Assembly: GCA_038210445.1 (NCBI GenBank) | Contig: JBBQWQ010000012.1 | Coordinates: forward strand, 62,001-126,000 | Length of the DNA: 64,000 nucleotides | Direction: 5' to 3' | Source of the DNA: JABFRG01 sp038210445 | GTDB taxonomy: Bacteria; Myxococcota_A; Polyangia; Polyangiales; Polyangiaceae | Shown: piece by piece, positions 1-10,970 of the stretch | Numbering within the stretch: the stretch's first letter is position 1 | Layout: every line of letters starts with the position of its first letter | The notes under the pieces: generated by a model | Database searches by the model: none | The model's input: the letters and a program-made list of their open reading frames with translations, nothing else | Told to the model about the DNA's origin: nothing | Program-made: the position numbers and the translations under genes

Positions 1-940
1 TGGCGATGAGCGCCCGCGTGCGCGGCGCAAGATCGCGGTACGCCGGATCGCCGAAGGCCAGCTGGGCGAGGTACGAATCGGGCTCGCTGACTTTTTCGCG
101 CATCGCCTCCAGCACGCCCCGGGTCCAGTCGGCGTCGTCGCCCAGCGATTCCTCAGGGAAGGAGGCGGCGAACACGCGCAGCTTCGCGACGTCGGCGGCA
201 ATGACGTTGCGAAGGGCCGCCGTGCCCAACGACCAGCTGGCGATCTGCGCCGGGTTGCCCAGATAAACCTCCCGATACGGCGCGCAAAGCTGCGTTCCAG
301 GGGCGCCGCCGCAGCCGCCGAAGGTACCGCGCGACGTCTCGTTGAAGTGCGTGGCGCCCACCACCCGCGCCGGATCGAGCGGCACCTCGATGCCCAGCGG
401 ATTGACGACCCGAACCTCGCTACGGAGCGACTCGAAGTGCACGAACTGGGCGTCCGGCCCGACGATGATCTCGAGGAGCTCCGTGCCGTACTGCTCGCCC
501 AAGAAGCCCGCCGCAGTGGACCAGGCGTGCGTCCACGCGTAGCGCCCGAGCGTGAGGCTGGCCGCCGCTTTGGCCGCTGGATCGCGATAGGCGATGCGCG
601 CGAGCTCGCTCATGAGGTAGCCGGGCCCCAAGCCTGGCCGCTCCTCGCGGGTGAAGAGCTTTCGCGTAGCGCGCAGCTCGGCGGCCTGCTCGGGCGTGGT
701 CCAGGAGTAGAAGCGATTGTTGATGGGAAAATTCGGCGCCGGCCCCGACGGTCGCGGGCTCGCGTCGGGGTCGCCACCGCCAAAGCGAATCGGCGGGGGC
801 GATCCCGCGTCGTCCAGCGGTCGCGGCGGGCGCTCCGCCGCCACGCGGTCGCACGCTGCGACCCCCAGCACCGCCACCGGGAGCGCGAGCATTTGACGAC
901 GACCAACCACGTTGCCCCTGACGCGACGGTTCTTCTTCAC
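1..940 (-). CDS. Exported lipoprotein of unknown function, 3' end beyond the window
   Basis: The frame is open from a GTG at 940 to the left edge, giving 313 residues without a stop. The N-terminus has a twin-arginine-like GRRQMLALPVAVLG stretch ending in a VAAC lipobox, followed by a Pro/Asp-rich linker typical of exported lipoproteins in this window. The mature part contains NRFYSWTTPEQAAEL and a segment with GGCGGAPGTQLCAPYR, whose cysteines suggest a disulphide outside the cytoplasm. It lies downstream of the TetR gene on the same strand, about 100 bp away. I do not recognise the family. The C-terminus is missing only because the window ends. Confidence 0.75.
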   Translation of the reverse strand, partial: MKKNRRVRGNVVGRRQMLALPVAVLGVAACDRVAAERPPRPLDDAGSPPPIRFGGGDPDASPRPSGPAPNFPINNRFYSWTTPEQAAELRATRKLFTREERPGLGPGYLMSELARIAYRDPAAKAAASLTLGRYAWTHAWSTAAGFLGEQYGTELLEIIVGPDAQFVHFESLRSEVRVVNPLGIEVPLDPARVVGATHFNETSRGTFGGCGGAPGTQLCAPYREVYLGNPAQIASWSLGTAALRNVIAADVAKLRVFAASFPEESLGDDADWTRGVLEAMREKVSEPDSYLAQLAFGDPAYRDLAPRTRALIA

Positions 941-1040
941 GGAGGGAGCATAGCGCGGCGGCGCGCGCTTTCCGCATGGATCGCTTGGCGTCGGTGGAAT
1001 TCGTCTGATGGACCTCCACTGAGCGCGGCGGGGCGTCCGG

Positions 1041-1628
1041 CTATTCGGGCCTTAGGCCGAGCACGAGCAACTGCGCCAGATCGCGCGCGGTCTTCTTGAC
1101 GCGGTCTTCGGGCTCGGCCCATACCCAAGGCGGCGAGAGCGTCGCGAACGCGCGCTGAAGCAGCATGGCCATGTCCTTGGGAGCGACCTTGCGGAAGGCG
1201 CCCAGGTCGATGCCGCGCCGCACGATGGCCTCGAAGAGCTCGCGCTCTTGGTCGCGAAACCAAGCCTGCGCGAGCTTCACGCCTTCCTGTGTACAATGCA
1301 CCAGCTCGCAGGCGTGCGCCCCCTGCTCGCGGAACTCCACGAAGCCCAGGGTTCGCGCCAGCAGCACGTACACCAGGGCCCGCGGCGGGTCTCCCTGTTT
1401 GGCGTTCCACACCGCGCACATCTGCTCGAAGACCCGCGTGTGCAGATCCTTCGAGAGCTCGTGGACGATGGCGTCCTTCGAGTCGAACTCCAGGTACACG
1501 CTCCCCACCGCGACGCTCGCCTCGCGCGCGATGTCCGCGATGGTGGTCTTGCCCGCACCATAGTGACGAAAGAGCCGCGCCGAAGCATCGAGTATCGCGC
1601 GCCGCCTGTCCGCTACCATGGCCACCAT
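1041..1628 (-). CDS. TetR-family transcriptional regulator
   Basis: This 195-residue protein has an N-terminal TetR helix-turn-helix: RRAILDASARLFRHYGAGKTTIADIAREASVAVGSVYLEFDSKDAIV, broken here only by the reading limit on length, at about residues 7-55. The rest is the helical ligand-binding/dimer domain (about 60-195), whose effector is unknown. The start is taken at ATG 1628, with an alternative at 1619; the longer upstream frame does not look coding. It is transcribed divergently from lon, and an 8-bp inverted repeat lies between them, so it may repress itself, lon, or both. Confidence 0.85.
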   Translation of the reverse strand: MVAMVADRRRAILDASARLFRHYGAGKTTIADIAREASVAVGSVYLEFDSKDAIVHELSKDLHTRVFEQMCAVWNAKQGDPPRALVYVLLARTLGFVEFREQGAHACELVHCTQEGVKLAQAWFRDQERELFEAIVRRGIDLGAFRKVAPKDMAMLLQRAFATLSPPWVWAEPEDRVKKTARDLAQLLVLGLRPE

Positions 1629-1720
1629 TGCTTGAGGCGGAGCGTAGCAGACGCGGCCCTGTCGGAGATCGCTACAGGTAGCAAAGCAGAAACCGTGCCG
1701 ACCTGCCATTGACGGGTCCG

Positions 1721-1743
1721 TGAATGAACTTAGCTTTCATTCA
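1721..1743. promoter_or_regulatory. Candidate TetR-type operator
   Basis: TGAATGAA (1721-1728) and TTCATTCA (1736-1743) are perfect 8-bp inverted arms around a 7-bp spacer. Size and symmetry fit a TetR-family operator. It sits between the divergent TetR gene and lon, 15 bp before the lon ribosome-binding site, so binding would block the lon promoter or early elongation. Confidence 0.5.
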
Positions 1744-1766
1744 TGGTTCACGCATCCGGAGGTTCG

Positions 1767-4109
<2,343 letters not shown>

Positions 4110-4153
4110 GCGAGAGCGCCGCCTCCTTCGGAAGGCCGGCAGGAAATGTGCCC

Positions 4154-4195
4154 CGAGGCCCCGCGAACAGAGAGCGCGTGGGCCTCGTTTCCTTT
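4154..4195 (+). terminator. Terminator of lon
   Basis: CGAGGCCC (4154-4161) pairs with GGGCCTCG (4180-4187), and the inner CGCG stretches can extend the stem. The hairpin is followed by the pyrimidine-rich TTTCCTTTCC. It lies 45 bp after the lon stop, between convergent genes, so it may serve both. Confidence 0.55.
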
Positions 4196-4217
4196 CCATC
4201 GGTGGCTCTCCAGTAGC

Positions 4218-4550
4218 TCAGGGGCAAGCAGCAGCGCCGGAGCCGCCGCCGTCGGGCGGGCCGATCCAGAGGCCGTCGCAGCAGCGCAAGAACGTGCCCA
4301 CGCCGCCGCCGTTGCCGAAGCACTCGGTTCCCTGGGGCACCGAGCACGCCTGGCCGGGCTGGTTCTCCAAAAAGCTGTGCCCTGCGAAGTCTTCGGGGCA
4401 CACACAGGTGCCGGTGTCCTTGCCGCACGCGGCTGTCGCGTCGGCGCCGTCTACCGAGGCGTCTTTGGAGGCGGGCGCAGGCGAGGATGAAACCGTGCAA
4501 CCTACATGCGTGAGCGAGGCAAGGACCAGGGCGAGCATTGCGCTTTTCAT
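4218..4550 (-). CDS. Small cysteine-rich lipoprotein
   Basis: This 110-residue protein begins MKSAMLALVLASLTHVGC, a signal peptide with a lipobox, then an Ala/Ser/Asp linker. The mature domain has about ten cysteines, including GTCVCPEDFAGH, GQACSVPQGTECF and FLRCCDGLW, so it is probably held by disulphides on the cell surface. I chose the ATG at 4550 because the signal peptide starts there; the open frame upstream is not coding-like. It is convergent with lon. The function is unknown. Confidence 0.7.
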   Translation of the reverse strand: MKSAMLALVLASLTHVGCTVSSSPAPASKDASVDGADATAACGKDTGTCVCPEDFAGHSFLENQPGQACSVPQGTECFGNGGGVGTFLRCCDGLWIGPPDGGGSGAAACP

Positions 4551-4803
4551 GATGGCGCTCCTAGCGAAGATCGTACCGGTCCGGATTTTACGCCCCCTGC
4601 GCGTGCATCGGCAGCGCGCCCACGCGACATCGCGAACAGCCTCGGGCACAGCCTGGCGCAGCGGGGTTTTGCCTGCTGGCGCCAGCCCGGTGGAGCGCAG
4701 GCATCACCCGTCCGGGTGACACCGCGGAGGCCCAGTTTCCCGGGGCGCGGGGGTGTTTTGGCACTGAGGGAAGAATTTCCAGGGCGGCGCGTAGGAAGGG
4801 TCG

Positions 4804-5379
4804 ATGCTCTTCCCTCGCCGGTTCGTTGTGGCTGCCGTGGCGGTGTTGCTCGCAGGTGCCGCTGGATGCGCGCGCGGGGGCCTCGACGAGGAGGGCATCG
4901 AGCCGGGTAGCTCGTCTTCCGGATCGCCGGGAAGCTCGTCTTCCGGAGCATCGGGCAGCTCCGGAGCATCGAGTAGCTCGGGCAGCTCGGGCAGCTCGGG
5001 CAGCTCCGGCAGCTCGGGCAGCTCGGGCGACTCCGGCGCCGACGCGGGCGCGCGCGACGCGGCAACGGTAGACGTGTGGGTTGGCCCTCCGGTGGTCACC
5101 ACGACGCTGCGCGACTCTGCCTCGTCGGGAACGCCGGACACGTATCAAATGGTGGTGCAGCCAGGCGATCCGGTGAGCGCGTCGATCACCGGGGGCGGCG
5201 CGGGCCCCTGGTCGGTGGTGGTCTCCAACGGCACCTCGAGCGGCGTGTATTGCACCGGCACCTCTACTTGCGCGCTCACCGTGCGCGCCGGCGACACGGT
5301 GCTGTTCGTCACCGCGGTCACCGGTGACATCGGCTCCTACGTCCTGAGCATTGCGCACCCCGACCGCGGCTTTCGCTGA
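4804..5379 (+). CDS. Lipoprotein with a long Ser-Gly linker
   Basis: This 191-residue protein has a signal peptide with lipobox (LLAGAAGC). Residues about 35-80 are almost only Ser and Gly, coded by tandem SGS/SSG repeats, a flexible stalk. The C-terminal 100 residues look like a small beta-sandwich with a cysteine pair (VYCTGTSTCALTV). GGAAGG precedes the ATG. It is probably displayed on the outer membrane. No family is recognised. Repeat number may vary between strains. Confidence 0.75.
   Translation: MLFPRRFVVAAVAVLLAGAAGCARGGLDEEGIEPGSSSSGSPGSSSSGASGSSGASSSSGSSGSSGSSGSSGSSGDSGADAGARDAATVDVWVGPPVVTTTLRDSASSGTPDTYQMVVQPGDPVSASITGGGAGPWSVVVSNGTSSGVYCTGTSTCALTVRAGDTVLFVTAVTGDIGSYVLSIAHPDRGFR
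4912..5036 (+). repeat. Tandem repeats coding the Ser-Gly stalk
   Basis: Runs of the 9-bp unit GGCAGCTCG and close variants (AGCTCGGGC, AGCTCCGG) are repeated head to tail inside the lipoprotein gene. They keep the reading frame, so changes in copy number would lengthen or shorten the linker without breaking the gene. Confidence 0.7.
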
Positions 5380-5440
5380 CGCGTGCCGCGAAGGTCGATA
5401 CGCTGCGGGGGTGGTCGGTGCCTTCTACAAAGGAGCTTCG

Positions 5441-5953
5441 GTGGTCTCGCTGCGTCAGGCACTCCGCAACCGTGGCCTGGAGCACACGTTCGCAGAGCAG
5501 CTGGAGCCCGGCCTGCGGGAGCGCTTCGAGGCGGCGTTGGCGACCGACTGGATGCCGGTGAATGAAGTCGCGACCCTCTACGCCACCGCGGCGCCGCTGC
5601 TGCACCCGGAGCGTGCGCTGCCGTTGCGGGCGCTCGGTCGCGAGCTGGCGCGAACCCACCTCACGGGCATCTATCGGGTGCTCATGCGCCTCGCCACGGT
5701 AGAGATGATCGTGGCCCAGACCGCGCGCCTGTGGTCCACCTACAACGGCAAGGGTACGCTCCGCGCGGTTGCGGCGAAGGGCAGCGCGGTGCGACTCACC
5801 CTCTCGGACTACCCGGAGTATCCAGCGGCGGTGCGCGAGTCTCTTTGCGGATACATCGCGGGCGCCGTAGAGCTCACCGGCGCCACCGAGGTGCGCGTGG
5901 TGCAAGAAGGGGCGCCGGACGGCACCTGGCTTTTCGACGTGACCTGGCGCTGA
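5441..5953 (+). CDS. DUF2378-like (TIGR02265-type) myxobacterial protein
   Basis: This 170-residue cytoplasmic protein resembles the DUF2378 family, a group largely restricted to myxobacteria and without known function. The matching features are WMPVNEVATLYATAAPLLHP, then LRALGRELARTHLTGIYRVLM, and a C-terminal beta-rich half. I start it at GTG 5441, which has AGGAG at 5431-5435 with a 5-nt spacer; the ATG at 5351 would overlap the upstream lipoprotein. Assignment is by pattern only. Confidence 0.65.
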   Translation: MVSLRQALRNRGLEHTFAEQLEPGLRERFEAALATDWMPVNEVATLYATAAPLLHPERALPLRALGRELARTHLTGIYRVLMRLATVEMIVAQTARLWSTYNGKGTLRAVAAKGSAVRLTLSDYPEYPAAVRESLCGYIAGAVELTGATEVRVVQEGAPDGTWLFDVTWR

Positions 5954-5956
5954 GCA

Positions 5957-7240
5957 CTACTTCCGCAAAAACACGCACGAGGTCGCGGTGCGCACGTGCG
6001 GGTCGGGATCGGTGAGCAGCAGCGACGCGCGCGGCATCCGCCCAAGCGCCACCAGCGCGCGCGCAGCGGCCAACTTGGCAGACGGGTCGGCGGCGGCCAG
6101 GTCTTCTTCGATCCATTTCTGGATGCGCAGATCGCCGGCTGCAGCCAGCGCGGCGCGGGCGGCGCGCCCGGTTTGGTCTTTCCGCGCAGCGTAGCCCTCG
6201 AGGCGCGTCTGCGCGCGAGCCCGGGTTTTGCCCAGCGAGAGAAGACGACGGAGGCCCTGCACGGCGACGTCGGGGTCGGCGTCGTCTGTGGCCTTCTCCA
6301 CCGCTGCGAAGAGCACCGGGCGATCGAGCGGCGAGACGGCGAGGGCGAGGAGGCGATCGCGGCGGCCTCCGGTGGCGATGTGGCGCGCGAGCACCGCCAC
6401 CGACATGTCTGCGAGCTCGACGTCGCTCTTGGCCCGCGGGCCACCGAGGATGGCGGATGCTCCGCTGATGGCGCCCGGTCCGTGGCCGCGACCAAGCAGC
6501 GACCGGAGCGCGTCGCGGCCCCCCAGCTCGTAGAGGGGAGAAAGGCTCCAGGCGAGGGCGATGTCTTCGCGCAGCGCGTCGTCGGCGCCTTCCCAGAGAT
6601 CGGCGAGGCCATTGGCAAGGCCCGGCGAAGGCTTCTCGAGCAGCGCGAGCGCGCGCACCGCGAAGCTGCGCACGAACGCGTCGGGGTCGAGGCGCGCGGC
6701 CTCGAGGAGCGCAGACTCGTCACCGGCATCTTGGGCGTCGATGGCGGCGCGCAGGGCTGCCCGGCGAACCATCGGGTGTGCATCGAGGAAGGCGGCGCGA
6801 CGGCGCGCGCGATCGTCCTCGCCATCGAGGGTACGCACGCCGATCTGCCGGAAGAGCGGATCGGCATCGGCGAGGTAGTCGCGGGCGGTGCCACGCGACA
6901 GCTCACCGGCTTCGTAGAGCGAGACGAGGGCGTAGGGCGCCCCCGAACCGCGGGTTTTCACCACGTCGCCGAGGGGCGACGAGAGCGGCTCGACGCACGC
7001 AAACACGTCGTACACCCGCGCGCGCTGGGCGTCCCCTTTCGCGGTTCGCAGCTCCCGCGAAGCCACCGCATGGGCCACGTCGGTCACGTCGCCCTCCGAG
7101 AGGTCGTGGGCGCTCAGGCGAGCCCGGAGCTCCTTCGAGAGCGCCGCCGCGTCGCCTCGCTCCGCCATGCCGACCATGGGCGACGCGCATCCGGTGACGA
7201 GCAAGCAAGCGGCGAGGGCGGAAAGCGAAAAGCGACGCAC
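5957..7240 (-). CDS. HEAT-repeat lipoprotein
   Basis: This 427-residue protein starts at GTG 7240, with AGGA 7 nt upstream. The signal peptide is MRRFSLSALAACLLVTGC, with a lipobox. The mature protein is an alpha-helical array of HEAT/PBS-lyase-like repeats: DPLFRQIGVRTL, HPMVRRAALRAAID, DPDAFVRSFAVRALALL, DPDVAVQGLRRLLSLG, DPSAKLAAARALVALG and DPHVRTAT. Such solenoids bind other proteins. It is convergent with the DUF2378-like gene, only 3 bp apart at the stops. The ABC transporter lies upstream on the same strand, but the 127-bp gap argues for its own promoter. Confidence 0.8.
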   Translation of the reverse strand: MRRFSLSALAACLLVTGCASPMVGMAERGDAAALSKELRARLSAHDLSEGDVTDVAHAVASRELRTAKGDAQRARVYDVFACVEPLSSPLGDVVKTRGSGAPYALVSLYEAGELSRGTARDYLADADPLFRQIGVRTLDGEDDRARRRAAFLDAHPMVRRAALRAAIDAQDAGDESALLEAARLDPDAFVRSFAVRALALLEKPSPGLANGLADLWEGADDALREDIALAWSLSPLYELGGRDALRSLLGRGHGPGAISGASAILGGPRAKSDVELADMSVAVLARHIATGGRRDRLLALAVSPLDRPVLFAAVEKATDDADPDVAVQGLRRLLSLGKTRARAQTRLEGYAARKDQTGRAARAALAAAGDLRIQKWIEEDLAAADPSAKLAAARALVALGRMPRASLLLTDPDPHVRTATSCVFLRK

Positions 7241-7367
7241 CGCTCCATCCTACGCCGTACGGCGCGCCGAAGGCCCGAGAACAACGGCAACGCACGGCGG
7301 TGAAGGGAGGCCGAACCGTGGGCCGCTATTGATAAAGAAATTCACCTTCAGGTTCATCAAGGGCGAT

Positions 7368-9152
7368 TCACCGCGCTTGCCGGTCGAGCGGGGCACGCGC
7401 GTGCACGGCATCGGCGCCCACTTCGACCACCAGGTCGGCGCGGTCGGCCAGCGCGAGTCGGTGGGTGACCACGATGACCGTTCGCGCACCCGCGAGGGCC
7501 ACGAGGGCGTCGTAGAGGCGCGCCTCGCTCACCGCATCGAGTGCGGCCGAGGGCTCGTCGAGGAGCAGCACCGGCAACCCCGACGCCACCGCGCGGGCGA
7601 GCGCCACCCACTGGCGCTCCCCGCCGGAGAGCGGGCGACCTCCAGCCCCCACCCGCAGGTCGAGATCGGCCGCGAGAGCCTCGGGAGCCCCTATCGCCCG
7701 GAACGCCTGGGCGGCGTCGCCTCCGGCCAGGTCGACGTTGGCGCCGATGGGACCTGCGAGGATCGGCGACTCCTGCGGCACCCAGGCAAACGGCCGCGAC
7801 GCCGGGCCCACGCCTGCGAGCACCTCGTCGCCATAGCGAACACTCCCGGCGCGGAGCGGATCGAGCCCCAGGAGCGCCCGCAGCAACGTGGTCTTTCCCA
7901 CGCCGGTGGGGCCATGCACCACCACCAGCGCGCCCGGCTCCACGCGAAACGAGAACGAGGCCGCCGACACATTTGTGCATAGTGCATCTAGATGAAGCGG
8001 CAACAGTGGCCATTTGCGCGGAGCCGAGGGCAACGGCTCGGCCGCCACCTCGATGGCCTCGGGCAACGCCTCCAGCGCCACCTCGCCACGCACCCGCCAG
8101 AGCCGCGCGTCGGAGAGATCGCGGAGCGGCTTGTAGGCCAGGAACATGACCACGAAGAAGCGCAGCAGCACGCCGCGCTCGAGCGCGTCGCCCACCAGGC
8201 CGTGACGCGCGAGCACGAGCGCCAGCAGAAGGGCCGCCGCCCCGGCGAGCTCGTTGAGACTGGAGAGCCCCACCGAGCTCGCGGCGAGCTTCGTCCCGAG
8301 CGACGCCGAGGCGGCCCCGAGGCGGCTCACGGTGGCCAAGATGCGCGGCCCCGCGCCGAAGGTGCGCCAGAGGTCGAGGTAGCGAACCGCCTCGTCGGAG
8401 GCGCCAAGGAGCTCGTCGCTCTGCCCCTGAAGCATGGCATGGGCGCGCTTCCACCGCCGACGCAGCAGCGAGAGCGGCAGGCCGAGCGCCACGAAGAACA
8501 CGAGCGCAGCAGCGAAGAGCCGCGGCGAGAGCCACACCAGCGACGCCGCCAGTGGAACGAGCTCCACCACACCGCGTAGGCCCCGTAGCGTGCCCTGCGA
8601 AAGTGCGTCTTCGACGTCGCGGATGCGAAGCGTCAAACCGGCGATTGCCGCAGTGCCGGCGACGTGTCGCGCGGGGGTGGGCAGAGACGATCCACCCTGA
8701 TCCGCGTGTCGTGCGTGCCGCAACTGTTGAATAGCAGCGGACGTCGGCGCGCCGCGTGCATCCGGCGCAGGCGCGGCCAGCAGCCGGCGCAAGACGTCGC
8801 CGCGGAGGGCAGCGGCGGTACCGAAAACGAAGCGAGACTGGAGTCGCATCGCGAGCACGCCGGCGACCCCTTTGACCGCCACACACGCCAGGCCCAGCAC
8901 GGCCGCGAGGACGAGAGAATCCGTGATCCCGGGGGGTTGCGCAATCCATGTGGATCGCACGCCCACGGGGGAACGACCCCCGGACAGATTGCTGGCGACC
9001 TCACCGGCGACCAGCGCGAGGCCCGCGTGGGCGATCGCGTGAAGCGCCGTTGCACCGGCAAAACCAAGGCAAAGACCAGGCACTTTCGCCGCATGATGCA
9101 GGAAGAGTCGGCGGAGCCGGGACATCGACGAGAGGAGTACCCCATGCGACAC
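7368..9152 (-). CDS. ABC transporter, fused permease and ATPase
   Basis: This 594-residue half-transporter of the exporter type has an N-terminal membrane domain (about 1-360) with several hydrophobic helices. The C-terminal ATPase has Walker A GPTGVGKTT near residue 414, signature LSGGERQW, Walker B VLLLDEP and H-loop THR. It would work in the inner membrane as a dimer; the substrate is unknown. CydD/CydC-like and peptide exporters share this layout, and no partner half-transporter is adjacent. Start GTG 9152 or ATG 9125; neither has a strong ribosome-binding site. Confidence 0.85.
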   Translation of the reverse strand: MSHGVLLSSMSRLRRLFLHHAAKVPGLCLGFAGATALHAIAHAGLALVAGEVASNLSGGRSPVGVRSTWIAQPPGITDSLVLAAVLGLACVAVKGVAGVLAMRLQSRFVFGTAAALRGDVLRRLLAAPAPDARGAPTSAAIQQLRHARHADQGGSSLPTPARHVAGTAAIAGLTLRIRDVEDALSQGTLRGLRGVVELVPLAASLVWLSPRLFAAALVFFVALGLPLSLLRRRWKRAHAMLQGQSDELLGASDEAVRYLDLWRTFGAGPRILATVSRLGAASASLGTKLAASSVGLSSLNELAGAAALLLALVLARHGLVGDALERGVLLRFFVVMFLAYKPLRDLSDARLWRVRGEVALEALPEAIEVAAEPLPSAPRKWPLLPLHLDALCTNVSAASFSFRVEPGALVVVHGPTGVGKTTLLRALLGLDPLRAGSVRYGDEVLAGVGPASRPFAWVPQESPILAGPIGANVDLAGGDAAQAFRAIGAPEALAADLDLRVGAGGRPLSGGERQWVALARAVASGLPVLLLDEPSAALDAVSEARLYDALVALAGARTVIVVTHRLALADRADLVVEVGADAVHARAPLDRQAR

Positions 9153-9211
9153 CGACTTCGCTATCGGCCCGTGTAGGGCGGACGAAGGACTGTGTCGGGA
9201 ATGGAACGCTG

Positions 9212-9227
9212 CGGAACAAAAGTTGCA
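9212..9227 (+). promoter_or_regulatory. Possible sigma54 promoter upstream of the sigma factor gene
   Basis: CGGAACAAAAGTTGCA carries GG and GC separated by 10 bp, and agrees with the -24/-12 consensus TGGCAC-N5-TTGCA except at two of the consensus positions. It lies 160 bp before the sigma70 gene start. A control of one sigma factor by another is plausible, but the match could be chance. Confidence 0.35.
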
Positions 9228-9387
9228 CCGTTAGCGGAGCGAACCGCTGTACCCGCTCCCCGTAACCCCTGTCCTTTCAGTGACCGCAAAACGTCGCCCA
9301 GGCAAGCCGATTTCGGAAATAACGTCGCCCGAACGCCGCAAGCGTTCGCGCGAGTCCGCGTCTGTGCGCGCAGAGGAGTCTCCCACC

Positions 9388-10869
9388 ATGAGCAAGAAGA
9401 ACGCGGCCACCGCTCTCGCCTCCGTCCGCCCCCTCGTGCAGGGGGAAGAGGGCGTCGAGGTGGTCGAAGAAGAGCGCTCGGGCGGCACCGAAGAGACCGG
9501 CGACCTCGCCCTGCTCGAGGACGACTACGAGGTGGAGACCGAGGTGGTCGTTCCGGAGACGGAAGACGTCGACGAGCCGCGCGAACCCAAGGCGGAGCAA
9601 GAAGAGTCGAGTGGCGACTCCATGCTGTCGCGCTACTTCCGCGAGATGGCCACCCACCCGGTCATGGGCCCGGAAGAGGAGCTGCAGACCGCGGAGAACG
9701 TGGAGCAGGCCGAGGTCGACCACTGGGTCACCATTCTCGCGTTCCTCCCCACCGCCGACCTCGTCATCGAGACGCTGAAGCGCGACCTGCCCACGGGCGA
9801 GGAAGAGGTCCTCGACCTGCCGCAGCTCGACGAGATGGCGCGGCTCCTCAAGGTTCACAAAAAGAGCGGCAAGCTCTCCAAGACCCAAGAGAAGAAGTGG
9901 CTCACCACATGCGAGTCGCTGGGCCGCGCCATTCGGCTGGCCGACAGCGATCGCCTGTGGATCCTGCGCGCCGAGGAGGCGGTTCGCAACGCCGGCCACG
10001 AAGACGACGCCGAGGACGACCGGACGCCGCCGCCGGTCTCGCAAAAGAACGTCACCGTGCGCACCGAAGAGTCGCGCGTTCGCATGTCGAAGGAGGCAGC
10101 GTCGCTGCTCTCGCGACCGGCACACCGCGAGGCGCTGGTCGCCATTCGCCGGGCCAACGTGCGTTCGAAGACAGTAAAGAACCGCTTCGTGAAGGCCAAT
10201 CTGCGGCTGGTGGTGAGCATCGCGCGCCGCTACAACCGCGGTCGCTTGCCGCTCATCGATCTCATTCAAGAGGGCAACATCGGCCTCATGAAGGCGGTCG
10301 AGCGCTTCGATCACACCCGCGGCTACCGCTTCTCTACCTACGCTTCGTGGTGGATTCGTCACGCCATCAGCCGCGCGCTCGCCGACAAGGGCCGCGCGGT
10401 ACGCATTCCCGTGCACATGCTCGACACCCACAACCGCGTGCAGCGCGCCACGCAAGCGGTGCTGGCGCGCACCGGGCGCGACCCAACCCTGGAGGAGCTG
10501 GAGCGCGAGACCGGCATTCCCCAGGAGAAGCTCGACAAGGTTAAGGGCAGCTGGGCCGAGACGCCCTTCTCGCTCGATCGCCCGGTGGGCGACGAGGACG
10601 GGCGCAAGTTCATCGACTTCTTGCAAGACGAGAACTCGCAGTCTCCGCACGAGACGCTCGTCTCGCAGAAGTGGTCGGAAGAAGTCCGGCGCCTGCTTAC
10701 GCTGCTGACGCCCATCGAGTCGCGCATTATCCGCTGGCGCTTCGGCCTGGACGACGAAGACGAGCTGACGCTCAAGGAGATTGGCGACAAGTACAATCTC
10801 TCGCGCGAGCGTATTCGGCAGTTGCAAGAGCAAGCGCTGGGCAAGATTCGCAGGCAGATGCGCGACTGA
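9388..10869 (+). CDS. RNA polymerase sigma70 factor, group 2
   Basis: This 493-residue sigma factor has an acidic N-terminal extension and a region 1.2/2.1 segment (DSMLSRYFREMATHPVMGPEEE, about residues 73-94). Regions 2.2-2.4 (LRLVVSIARRYNRGRLPLIDLIQEGN...), region 3 and region 4.2 (LTLKEIGDKYNLSRERIRQLQEQ) are intact. The protein is too short for the primary RpoD of myxobacteria and fits an RpoS/SigC-like alternative factor. The ATG at 9388 follows AGAGGAG by 9 nt; the open frame upstream is untranslated leader. Confidence 0.9.
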   Translation: MSKKNAATALASVRPLVQGEEGVEVVEEERSGGTEETGDLALLEDDYEVETEVVVPETEDVDEPREPKAEQEESSGDSMLSRYFREMATHPVMGPEEELQTAENVEQAEVDHWVTILAFLPTADLVIETLKRDLPTGEEEVLDLPQLDEMARLLKVHKKSGKLSKTQEKKWLTTCESLGRAIRLADSDRLWILRAEEAVRNAGHEDDAEDDRTPPPVSQKNVTVRTEESRVRMSKEAASLLSRPAHREALVAIRRANVRSKTVKNRFVKANLRLVVSIARRYNRGRLPLIDLIQEGNIGLMKAVERFDHTRGYRFSTYASWWIRHAISRALADKGRAVRIPVHMLDTHNRVQRATQAVLARTGRDPTLEELERETGIPQEKLDKVKGSWAETPFSLDRPVGDEDGRKFIDFLQDENSQSPHETLVSQKWSEEVRRLLTLLTPIESRIIRWRFGLDDEDELTLKEIGDKYNLSRERIRQLQEQALGKIRRQMRD

Positions 10870-10870
10870 G

Positions 10871-10889
10871 CGCGCCGCAAACTCTGCGG
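10871..10889 (+). terminator. Hairpin after the sigma factor gene
   Basis: GCCGCA and TGCGGC form a 6-bp stem with a 5-nt loop directly after the stop codon. There is no T-run, so it is a weak terminator or a 3'-end stabiliser. Confidence 0.35.
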
Positions 10890-10970
10890 CAGCCACGCTG
10901 CGCCCGCCACGCTTGTCCGCGTGCGCGGGCGCATTGCTGCTCGGCGTGCTAGCGCGGTATCATCGCGACC

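Noticed and set aside
4912..5036. Regular short repeats considered as a CRISPR array
   Set aside because: No unique spacers; the repeats code a Ser-Gly linker in frame. The repeats at 13039 and 29055 were rejected for the same reason.
5351..5440. Longer N-terminus for the DUF2378-like protein
   Set aside because: It overlaps the upstream lipoprotein and lacks a ribosome-binding site; GTG 5441 has AGGAG at ideal spacing.
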